From assembly GCA_040081265.1 (NCBI GenBank), contig JBEBGV010000011.1, positions 1 to 64,000 on the forward strand: a stretch of DNA of 64,000 bases. Direction: 5' to 3'. This DNA comes from JBEBGV01 sp040081265 (GTDB lineage: Bacteria > Acidobacteriota > Vicinamibacteria > Vicinamibacterales > UBA2999). The first letter of the stretch is position 1; each line of letters opens with the position of its first letter. This document shows, piece by piece, positions 10,889 through 19,331 of the stretch. The notes below the pieces were generated by a model. The model was not told where the DNA came from. It saw only the letters and a list, made by a program, of their open reading frames with translations, and did not search any database. The translations under genes and the position numbers were made by a program.

Positions 10889-10949
10889 GGCGGGTCCGCA
10901 GGACCCGCCTCCGGACCCAACGCGCGCAACGGCTTCACGAAGCCCTACG
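10884..10949. repeat. REP-like inverted-repeat element between convergent genes
   Basis: The outer ends are an 8-bp inverted repeat (CGTAGGGC at 10884-10891, GCCCTACG at 10942-10949). Nested inside are a perfect 9-bp hairpin (GGCGGGTCC-GCA-GGACCCGCC, 10889-10909) and a 5-bp hairpin (GGCTT/AAGCC, 10931-10944). It fills the gap between the RNA methyltransferase stop and the argS stop, so it may also serve as a bidirectional terminator. No T-tract is present on either strand. Confidence 0.6.
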
Positions 10950-10964
10950 CGGCAAAATAGGCCG

Positions 10965-12974
10965 CTACATGCGGGGCGGGACTTCGATGCCCATCAGATC
11001 CAGCGCTGTTGTCAGCTGATTCCGGACGTACAGCACCGCAGCCGCACGCCATCGCCTGACGTCGGCGCGCTCTTCGTTGAGAATCGACGAGCGACTCGGG
11101 TCGAGGTTGTAGTACGAGCTGAACGACTGGGCCAGCGAGAACGCGTACTTCGCAAGGACAGAGAACTCGAGCGACCGAATGACCTGCTCGACGATTTCGT
11201 CCAGGCGTGACGCCTCGAGCACCAGCGCCCAGAGATCCTGTCCGCTGTCGCCGTTCAACTCGCCCGCAGGGACGTCGCCAAGACCGGCAACAAGCGACGC
11301 ATCGGTGACGCCGTCGCGCTCCCTCAGCTTGTGCAGGATCTTGTTCGCCCGGACGACGGAGTACTGGATGTAGGGGCCGGTGTCGCCGACGAAGCTGAGC
11401 GCCTCTTCCATGTCGAAGACAATCATCCGGCCGCGCGAGAACTTGATCATGAAATAGCGCAGGGCGGCGATGCCGATGCTGTGCGCAATCCGCGCCGATT
11501 CCTCGGGGCTGAAGTCGGGGTTACGGCGGGTGACCTCATCGAGCGCCCGTGCGGCCATCGTGTCGATCAGGTCGTCGGCCTTGACGCCGAGGCCCTTGCG
11601 TCCAGACACCTCGACAAACGGGCGCTTCGCGTCCTCAGACCCCGGTGGGGGCGCGAAGCCGAGATCGGCCGCGGTGCCATGCGAGAGCGTGACCATTTCA
11701 TATGAGAAATGGTGGGACCGCTCGGCTCCTTCCGGGTGACCGACGGCGATGAGCGCCTGCTTGAGCAGCTTCTGCAGGTACGACTGTCGGACATCGATGA
11801 CGTTATAGGCGTAGGCAGCGCCGCCAAACGGCGGATGGACCGACTCGCCGTCGTGGTCGCAGGTTGCCCACAGCGGCCCTTGTGGCCGCTCGATGAACCT
11901 GCGGTAGTGGAAGTCCTTGCCGAGCAGCCCGAGCTTCCAGAACTGGTAGGCGATGTCCTTGCCCACGTAGGTCACCACGCCGTTTGAACGGACGATGACC
12001 TTCTCGCGTTCGTCGGCATCGGATTCCTCGACGTCGGCGTCGGGGACGGCGTCGAGGTCCTCCTGAATCGGCATCACCCAGCATCCGGCAAGCTTGCCGT
12101 CGTGCCGCAGGTAGACCGCGCCCTTCTCCTTGAGCACGTCAAACGCCCGTGCCCAGAACTTGAGCCGCAGAATGTCGCCCTCCCACGTCAGGAGGTCATA
12201 GTCCACATTCATCCGCTTCATCGTCTTCAGGTGCTGCCGGACGATGCGGTCGGCGATGAAGGCGGCGATATCGGCTGTGGGGTTGCCGCCCTGCTCGATG
12301 TCGTGAAGGGCGTCGGCTCGAATCTTGAGACGGTCCTTGTCGCCGCCATACCACTCACCGACGCGGGCGTAGAGGTCCCAGCAGTAGTAGTCGAAGCGGG
12401 TGCTGTCGGCGATGGCGCGGACGCGCTCGAGGTCCATGCCTTCGAGGACGCGAAAGCCGACGACGACGTCAGCGACCTGTACGCCGGTGTCGTCGATGTA
12501 GTTCTGCACCTCCACGTGGGTACCGCGGAAGCGCAGTACGCGCACCAGGGTATCCCCGAGCGCGGAGTTCCGCAGGTGGCCATGGTGGGCCGCCTTGTTG
12601 GGATTGATGGCGGTGTGCTCGACGATCGCCTTTCCGGCAGCCGCGCGTGCGGAGGGCACCGCCCCGGCGAGACGGTCGGCGAGAAACCGCGGCCGCTCGA
12701 GGAAGACATTCAGATAGCCGTTTGGGGCCGCCTGCACGCGGGTGACGCCGTCAAGGGTCCCGAAGCCGGCGGCAATCTCCTGTGCGATCGCGCGGGGAGC
12801 CTTGCGCAGGCGGCGCGCCAGTTCGAACGCGACGGGTGAGCCGAGGTCGCCCAGATCGCGGTTCGGTGGGTACTCGATCGCGATCGCCGGCAGGTCGGCA
12901 GTGTCGAGGGCGAAGAGCGTGGTCAGCAACTGCGTGAGACGATCACGCAGACGATCGTGCACCGGTAGAATCAT
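10965..12974 (-). CDS. argS: arginyl-tRNA synthetase
   Basis: ArgS charges tRNA-Arg. The 669-residue protein has the N-terminal Add1 domain (RDLGDLGSPVAFELAR), the class Ia HIGH equivalent in NKAAHHGHLRNSALGD, the YIDDTGVQ segment, YVGKDIAYQFWKLG and a C-terminal DALR anticodon-binding domain. The second signature is degenerate (SGRKGLGVKADDLID instead of KMSKS), as is common in this family. It is longer than the ~560-580 residues of E. coli ArgRS because of an insertion around residues 280-420. The ATG at 12974 overlaps the mobA stop (ATGA), so mobA-argS is an operon. Confidence 0.96.
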   Translation of the reverse strand: MILPVHDRLRDRLTQLLTTLFALDTADLPAIAIEYPPNRDLGDLGSPVAFELARRLRKAPRAIAQEIAAGFGTLDGVTRVQAAPNGYLNVFLERPRFLADRLAGAVPSARAAAGKAIVEHTAINPNKAAHHGHLRNSALGDTLVRVLRFRGTHVEVQNYIDDTGVQVADVVVGFRVLEGMDLERVRAIADSTRFDYYCWDLYARVGEWYGGDKDRLKIRADALHDIEQGGNPTADIAAFIADRIVRQHLKTMKRMNVDYDLLTWEGDILRLKFWARAFDVLKEKGAVYLRHDGKLAGCWVMPIQEDLDAVPDADVEESDADEREKVIVRSNGVVTYVGKDIAYQFWKLGLLGKDFHYRRFIERPQGPLWATCDHDGESVHPPFGGAAYAYNVIDVRQSYLQKLLKQALIAVGHPEGAERSHHFSYEMVTLSHGTAADLGFAPPPGSEDAKRPFVEVSGRKGLGVKADDLIDTMAARALDEVTRRNPDFSPEESARIAHSIGIAALRYFMIKFSRGRMIVFDMEEALSFVGDTGPYIQYSVVRANKILHKLRERDGVTDASLVAGLGDVPAGELNGDSGQDLWALVLEASRLDEIVEQVIRSLEFSVLAKYAFSLAQSFSSYYNLDPSRSSILNEERADVRRWRAAAVLYVRNQLTTALDLMGIEVPPRM

Positions 12975-13576
12975 GGATAATGGTGTCCGTCAGCAGCCGA
13001 GCGATAGTCCTCCGGCGTATTCACATTCATCATGAGCCGGCCATCGGCATTGAAGTGGGCAAGCGAGCCTTCGGTGACGTCCCGAACATCGAGGCCGGCC
13101 AGCGCGGCGTCGACCCGCAGCGTCCGGGTCTTGAGCCGCGCCTTCAGGGCCGGGGCGATTCGCCGGTGAAACACGCCGCACAGAGGGCGCCGGCCCTGAG
13201 CGTCGCGGGGGATGACGACATCCGCCGTATCGTCCAGATCGACGAGGAAGCTGAGGAACGCGGTGGTGAGAAACGGCATGTCACAGGCGACGATCATCAC
13301 CCTGTCGGTGGCGCTCGATTCGAGCGCCGTATAGATGCCGCCCACCGCTCCGCAGTCGGGCACGAGGTCTGGCACCACCCGTACGTCAGCGGCAGTGGTA
13401 TGAGTGGCGTCGCGGTCGATGATCATCAGGTGTGGCGTCAGGGGGCGCAGCGCGTCGAGCAGTCGATCGAGGATCGTCTGTCCGCCGACGAGCAGGCTTC
13501 CCTTGTCGGCGCCTCCCATTCGGCGTCCGCCGCCACCACACAGGATGGCGCCCGAAACTGGCGTGCGGACGGCCAT
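12971..13576 (-). CDS. mobA: molybdenum cofactor guanylyltransferase
   Basis: MobA attaches GMP from GTP to molybdopterin. The 201-residue nucleotidyltransferase begins with the signature GAILCGGGGRRMGGADKGSL, followed by VPDLVPDCGAVGGIYTAL, the metal-binding VACDMPFL and, at the C-terminus, NVNTPEDY. The ATG at 13576 is preferred over one five codons earlier (13591) because GGGGAG sits 7 bp upstream. It is co-transcribed with argS through a 4-bp overlap; there is no obvious functional link. No other Mo-cofactor genes or molybdoenzymes lie in the window. Divergent from the V4R-like gene. Confidence 0.93.
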   Translation of the reverse strand: MAVRTPVSGAILCGGGGRRMGGADKGSLLVGGQTILDRLLDALRPLTPHLMIIDRDATHTTAADVRVVPDLVPDCGAVGGIYTALESSATDRVMIVACDMPFLTTAFLSFLVDLDDTADVVIPRDAQGRRPLCGVFHRRIAPALKARLKTRTLRVDAALAGLDVRDVTEGSLAHFNADGRLMMNVNTPEDYRSAADGHHYP

Positions 13577-13596
13577 GGGTTCGCTCCCCATTATCT

Positions 13597-14169
13597 ATGA
13601 ACGAGGCCGGTGTTGGACGCATGCTGCCGGCGAGCCTTCATCAGGGCATCGCTGATCTGCTGCCAAACCGTCTCGAATTCTACGAAGAGTGGCTGAATCC
13701 CAAGGCCATGCGCGACGGCCGAATTGGCCTGGCACCGCTGGCAGCCGTGCTCAGTTTCCTGAGGCGCGAAGGCGATGCCTATCAACTGGTGTCGGCCCGC
13801 GCCGGCGAATACGCCGCAGAGTGGACCTTTGCCGATCTGTCCTCGCTCCGGCGGTCGTTCATCAAGGCGGCGCCCCTGTGGCTGCGGCTGCGCCTGCTGA
13901 CCGGGGTGATGCAGAACATGGCGGGTCGTACCTACCGTGACTGCCGCACCAGCGTGAAGTGGAAGAAGCACACCGGGACCCTGCGCTTGTCGGGCTCGCT
14001 GTTCTGTGTCGTGCGAGAGCCCGTCGACCAGGCGCTGTGCGAGTTCTACGGATCCGCCGTTCGCAGGCTCGGTGAGTTGGCGGGTCTCGAACTGGACGTG
14101 ACCTCTGACCGGTGCCGTGCCACCGGTGCAGAGCGGTGCACCATGACCCTGACCGTCCGACAGCCATGA
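13597..14169 (+). CDS. V4R-domain-like protein
   Basis: This 190-residue soluble protein has a C-terminal segment resembling V4R (4-vinyl reductase) domains: FCVVREPVDQALCEFYGSAVRRLGE followed by the small-molecule-binding type motif CRATGAERCTM. V4R domains usually sense hydrocarbons or bind metals in regulatory proteins. The N-terminal ~110 residues show no motif I know. No DNA-binding or output domain is attached, so a partner protein would be needed. The start is uncertain: the ATG at 13597 lacks a good ribosome binding site, and an ATG at 13621 has GAGG 13 bp upstream. The stop overlaps the next gene (ATGA), suggesting coexpression with the TPR protein. Assignment is from motif resemblance only. 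Confidence 0.6.
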   Translation: MNEAGVGRMLPASLHQGIADLLPNRLEFYEEWLNPKAMRDGRIGLAPLAAVLSFLRREGDAYQLVSARAGEYAAEWTFADLSSLRRSFIKAAPLWLRLRLLTGVMQNMAGRTYRDCRTSVKWKKHTGTLRLSGSLFCVVREPVDQALCEFYGSAVRRLGELAGLELDVTSDRCRATGAERCTMTLTVRQP

Positions 14170-15794
14170 AGGCCGCCGCGCGGCTCATCGTTGCTGCCAC
14201 CATTGCGGTGGCTACCGCGACCGGCGCGGCTGCACAGAGCCCTGCTGCTGCCGCTCCAGACAACCGCGTGATGGTCGTGCCATTCGAGAACGCCAACGGC
14301 GCGGCGCGCGTCTACTGGCTGGCCGAAGCCTCCGCCGTGTTGCTGACCGACGACCTGACGGCCCTGGGTGTGCGGGCGATGCCGCGTGAGGAGCGGCTGC
14401 TGGCGTTCGAGCAACTCGGGATTCCACCTTCACCGGTCCTCAGTCATGCCACCGTGATCAGAACCGGACAGCTGGTCGGAGCCGCGCAGGTGGTCGTCGG
14501 CAGCTACACGCTGACCGGCGAGACGTTGACCGTGCGTGCCCGTGCCATTCAGCTCGACTCCGGGCGCCTGCTCCCGGAAGTCAGCGAGTCTGGACCGCTT
14601 CCCGAGATCTTCCAGATCTACGGACGCGTGGCGCGTCGACTGGCGTCTGATTCCTCCCCGTCGTCCGGCGATCCCGAGACCGGCCATCCACCCCTTCCCG
14701 CCTTCGAGCAGTACATCAAGGGATTGGTGGCGCGCAGCCCCTCGACGCAGGTGGGATTCTTCTCGCAGGCGCTCACACTATCGCCGGCCTTTCATCGCGC
14801 ACGACTGGGTCTGTGGACCGTGTACACCGAGCAGGGGGAGCACCAGCGTGCGCTCGAGGTCGTGCGGCAGGTGTCGCCCAACCAGCCGCTGTCGAGGCGC
14901 GCGCGGTTCCTGGCATCGCTCTCGATGCTCGAGTTGGCCCAGTACGGGCCGGCGGCCGACGCGCTCGGTGACCTTGGGCGCGAACGTCCCGACGCATCGA
15001 TTGTGAACAACCAGGGCATCATCCAGTTCAGGCGACCGGCCGGTACCTCGCTGGTCAAGGCCTCGTTCTTCTTCGAGGAGGCGGCACGGATGGATCCTTC
15101 CGACGCCAGCCTGTTCTTCAATCTCGGGTATGCCCGCTGGACGGAACGGGACCTCGCAGGCGCCGTCGACGCGCTGCGCGAGGTGGTCCGGAGAGACCCG
15201 GCAGATGGTGATGCCCACTTTGTGCTCGCAGTCGTGTTGCAGGCCTCAGGCAGCTCCGTTGAGGCCGGCAGAGAGCGGGAACTGGCGCGGCAACTTTCGT
15301 CGAAGTACGCAGAGTGGGAGGCCAGGCCAGGCGGGATCACCACGATGCCGCGCGGGCTCGAGCGCGTGAAGACCGAGCTCGACGTACCCCCGGCGCTTCG
15401 GCTGAATGACGCCATCGTGGCGGCCGGTCAGCGCGATCAGCAGGATCAGGCGTTGTTCCATCTGGAAAGCGGCAAGCGTCTTTTTCAGGCCGAGCACGAT
15501 GCGGAGGCGGTGGCCGAGCTGCGCCGCGCGGTCTACCTGGCGCCATACCAGAGCGAAGCGCACCTGATGCTCGGTCGTGTCTACCTTCGCACGGGTCGCC
15601 TGAGCCTGGCCGTGAGCGAGCTCAAGATCTCGATCTGGAGTGCCGACACCATCGCCGCTCGCCTCGCGCTGGCAGAGACCTATCTGCAGCTCAAGGATCC
15701 GGCAGCGGCACGCAGTGAAGCCCAGGTCGTGCTGCGTCGTGACCCCGGCAACCTCGACGCGCGACGGATCACCGAGCGAGTTGCCGCCAATTAA
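14166..15794 (+). CDS. exported TPR protein with TolB/FlgO-like N-terminal domain
   Basis: The 542-residue protein begins with a signal peptide (cleavage likely near residue 23, GAAAQS). Residues ~30-140 resemble the TolB/FlgO-type N-terminal fold seen ahead of TPR arrays: RVMVVPFEN, a segment scanning for named resources, then VVVGSYTLTGETLTVRARAIQL. From ~170 to the end there are about eight to nine TPR-like helical pairs, such as DASLFFNLGYARWTERDLAGAVDAL and SEAHLMLGRVYLRTGRLSLAV. It likely scaffolds proteins in the periplasm. It overlaps the V4R-like gene by 4 bp. No enzymatic motif is visible. Confidence 0.8.
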   Translation: MKAAARLIVAATIAVATATGAAAQSPAAAAPDNRVMVVPFENANGAARVYWLAEASAVLLTDDLTALGVRAMPREERLLAFEQLGIPPSPVLSHATVIRTGQLVGAAQVVVGSYTLTGETLTVRARAIQLDSGRLLPEVSESGPLPEIFQIYGRVARRLASDSSPSSGDPETGHPPLPAFEQYIKGLVARSPSTQVGFFSQALTLSPAFHRARLGLWTVYTEQGEHQRALEVVRQVSPNQPLSRRARFLASLSMLELAQYGPAADALGDLGRERPDASIVNNQGIIQFRRPAGTSLVKASFFFEEAARMDPSDASLFFNLGYARWTERDLAGAVDALREVVRRDPADGDAHFVLAVVLQASGSSVEAGRERELARQLSSKYAEWEARPGGITTMPRGLERVKTELDVPPALRLNDAIVAAGQRDQQDQALFHLESGKRLFQAEHDAEAVAELRRAVYLAPYQSEAHLMLGRVYLRTGRLSLAVSELKISIWSADTIAARLALAETYLQLKDPAAARSEAQVVLRRDPGNLDARRITERVAAN

Positions 15795-15802
15795 GGCGGA
15801 TC

Positions 15803-15823
15803 CGCGTGCTACAATTGCACGCG
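15803..15823 (+). promoter_or_regulatory. hairpin with -10-like TACAAT in its loop, before the SPOR gene
   Basis: A perfect 7-bp inverted repeat CGCGTGC / GCACGCG flanks a TACAATT loop in the 87-bp gap between the TPR and SPOR genes. It may be a promoter with a symmetrical operator, or a weak terminator for the TPR gene; no T-tract follows. Confidence 0.35.
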
Positions 15824-15881
15824 ATTTCAACTAGATCACCCTGACAGCCGACTGTCATCGACGTTCAGCAGGATGTGACGC

Positions 15882-16571
15882 ATGAACGATGAGTCCCTGC
15901 GCGAGATTCAACTCAACGGCAAGCAACTTGTATTTTTGTTCATGGCCTCCACCGTGGTGGCCGTCGTCATCTTCCTGTGCGGGGTGATGGTCGGGCGCGG
16001 GGTCAGTGCGGCTCAGAGCGCGGCTGTGACCAACAGCACGGTCGAGACGGGCGATCCCACGGCAGGAGAGGTTCCAGAACCTTCGGCAGCGGCGCCCTCG
16101 GCCCCGCCTGCAGATATTGCCCCTGATGCACCCGGCGACGAACCCGATCTGAAATACCCGACCGCGCTCACCGGCAGCACCGAGAAACCCGAGCTCGAGA
16201 CGCCGAAGAGTGCTCCGAAGGCTGCGGCACCTCGCCCCGCTGAGGTCGTCCGCGCCAGGGCCGCGGCTCCGGCTGCCTCGCCGGCTGCGGCGCCACGGAC
16301 GGCTGTCGTTCCTGCGCGTTCCCCGGAACCCGTCGCGGACACCGAACCAGGAGGCGCTGGCTTTGTGGTTCAGGTGGCGGCCACGCCCCGCCGCGCGGAG
16401 GCAGACGCGATCCGTGCTCGTCTGCAGAAGAAGGGCTATCCGGCCTTCGTCACGACCGCCGGGCGGGTGTTTCGCGTCCGAGTCGGGAAATACAAGGACC
16501 GGGCCGAGGCCGCAGGCGTCTCCAAGCGGCTCGAAACCGAAGAACGCTTCAAGCCCTGGGTCACCAGGTAA
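15882..16571 (+). CDS. SPOR-domain membrane-anchored protein
   Basis: The 229-residue protein has a short cytoplasmic N-terminus, one membrane helix (about residues 17-38, VFLFMASTVVAVVIFLCGVM), a ~110-residue Ala/Pro-rich linker and a C-terminal SPOR domain (~150-229: FVVQVAATPRRAEADAIRARL, VFRVRVGKYKDRAEA). SPOR domains bind denuded peptidoglycan glycan strands at division septa, so a role in division or wall remodelling (FtsN/DedD-like topology) is likely. It is followed after 33 bp by lnt. Confidence 0.88.
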   Translation: MNDESLREIQLNGKQLVFLFMASTVVAVVIFLCGVMVGRGVSAAQSAAVTNSTVETGDPTAGEVPEPSAAAPSAPPADIAPDAPGDEPDLKYPTALTGSTEKPELETPKSAPKAAAPRPAEVVRARAAAPAASPAAAPRTAVVPARSPEPVADTEPGGAGFVVQVAATPRRAEADAIRARLQKKGYPAFVTTAGRVFRVRVGKYKDRAEAAGVSKRLETEERFKPWVTR

Positions 16572-16604
16572 GCAGAGGCTCGGCCGAGCCCTGCCCGACT
16601 TGAC

Positions 16605-18122
16605 GTGACTTACTTCCTCGCGCTCGTGTCGGGCGCGCTTCTCGCCCTCAGTTTTCCCCGCTACGGTCACCCCGCATTCGGTTGGGTGGCTCTGGTCCCT
16701 TTGCTGCTCGCCGTGTCGGGCTGGAATGGACGGCCAGGTCCGCTGCGCGGCTCATCTCCGCGACGCGCGTTTCAGCTCGGCCTGGTCGCCGGTCTCGTCT
16801 ACTTCATCGGGACCGTGTATTGGACCGGGACTGTGGTGGCCACCTTCGGCGAGGTGCCGACGCCCATCGCGATGTTCGCGATGCTCCTCCTGGCGGCGTA
16901 TCTGGCTCTGTACCCCGCGATAGCTGCTCTCATCACCGGCTACCTGGTCTCGCGCATGGGGGCTCGTGCGTTGCTGGTTGCCCCGTTTGCCTGGGTGGCG
17001 ACCGAGTTCCTTCGGGGGTATCTCTTCGGCGGCTTTCCGTGGGTGCCGCTGGGCAACTCCCAGGTGACGGTGCTGGCTGTGGCGCAGCTGGCCAGCGTGC
17101 TCGGTGTGTATGGGTTGTCGTTGCTCGTGGCGCTGGTCAACACCGGTGTGGCCTTCAGCCTGGTCTCCGCGGGGCGCAGCCGGCTGACGGCGGGCGCCCT
17201 TGTGGTCGTCCTGCTCGGCGGTGTGGGTGGATGGGGCGCGCTGCGCGTTCGTGACGGGGCGCTCCTGCGTGAGGGCGAAGCGATTCGCGTCGGGCTCGTG
17301 CAGGGCAACATCGACCAGGAAGACAAGTGGAAGGCCGGTGAGGCCCGCCGCATCTTTACGACCTACATCTCGATGACCCGTGACGTCGTCAAGCGCGGCG
17401 CGCAATACGTGATCTGGCCTGAGTCGTCTACACCGTTCCTGTTCGAGGTGGATCAGGCCGGTGGCGCGGCGCTGCGCGATCTGGCGCGGGAGGTGGGCGT
17501 CCCGCTGCTCTTTGGCAGCGATCAGATCGAGCGCTCCCCCGACCGGATGTACAACGCGGCGTTTCTGGTGAAGCCTGACGGACAGACCGGCGCCGTCTAC
17601 CGCAAGATGCATCTGGTGCCCTTTGGCGAGTTCATTCCCGCCAAGCGATGGCTGTACTTCGTCTCGCCGCTGGTCGAAAGCCTTGCGGAGTTTGCGCCCG
17701 GCACCGAGGTCGTGACGTTGCCGGTTGGCAATCACGTGACGAGCACTGCGATCTGCTACGAGGTCGTCTACCCCTCGCTCATCCGCCAGGCCGTGCTCGA
17801 CGGCAGCGAACTTCTGACGACGATCACCAACGACGGCTGGTATGGCAATTCGTCGGCGCCGTATCAGCACTTCGCCATGGCCTCGATGCGCGCCATCGAG
17901 CAGGGGCGGTATCTTGCACGGTCGGCCAACACCGGCATCAGCGGTGTTGTGGACCCCTACGGGCGTGTCGTGAACGCGTCGCGTATCTTCGAGCAGGTGG
18001 GGATGGTCGAGGAGGTACGCTTCCTCACGTCACGAACCATATACTCGAGACTCGGCGACGTGGCCGCATGGGTGTCACTGCTGGTGTCGGCACTCGCCCT
18101 CGGCGTTGCCCGGTTCGTGTAG
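16605..18122 (+). CDS. lnt: apolipoprotein N-acyltransferase
   Basis: Lnt adds the third acyl chain to the N-terminal Cys of lipoproteins in the inner membrane, completing substrates for Lol sorting. The 505-residue protein has an N-terminal block of about six membrane helices (residues 1-215), a periplasmic nitrilase-fold domain (~225-480) and a last membrane helix. The catalytic triad is in place: E273 in IWPESSTPF, K334 in YRKMHLVPFGEFIP and C384 in TAICYEVVYP. The start is a GTG at 16605. lolC and lolD, which act downstream of Lnt, are elsewhere in the window (51-53 kb). prfB follows after 25 bp. Confidence 0.96.
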   Translation: MTYFLALVSGALLALSFPRYGHPAFGWVALVPLLLAVSGWNGRPGPLRGSSPRRAFQLGLVAGLVYFIGTVYWTGTVVATFGEVPTPIAMFAMLLLAAYLALYPAIAALITGYLVSRMGARALLVAPFAWVATEFLRGYLFGGFPWVPLGNSQVTVLAVAQLASVLGVYGLSLLVALVNTGVAFSLVSAGRSRLTAGALVVVLLGGVGGWGALRVRDGALLREGEAIRVGLVQGNIDQEDKWKAGEARRIFTTYISMTRDVVKRGAQYVIWPESSTPFLFEVDQAGGAALRDLAREVGVPLLFGSDQIERSPDRMYNAAFLVKPDGQTGAVYRKMHLVPFGEFIPAKRWLYFVSPLVESLAEFAPGTEVVTLPVGNHVTSTAICYEVVYPSLIRQAVLDGSELLTTITNDGWYGNSSAPYQHFAMASMRAIEQGRYLARSANTGISGVVDPYGRVVNASRIFEQVGMVEEVRFLTSRTIYSRLGDVAAWVSLLVSALALGVARFV

Positions 18123-18147
18123 TTCCCTTTCTCAACGGAGTAGATAC

Positions 18148-19288
<1,141 letters not shown>

Positions 19289-19313
19289 CCCGCTGGACCG
19301 CCGCGGCTGCGGC

Positions 19314-19331
19314 CCTGGGCTATCGCCCAGG
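19314..19331. terminator. hairpin between convergent prfB and PBP1A
   Basis: CCTGGGC and GCCCAGG form a 7-bp stem with a TATC loop. It lies 26 bp after the prfB stop and overlaps the stop codon of the convergent PBP1A gene. There is no T-tract, so it is a possible rather than certain terminator. Confidence 0.4.
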
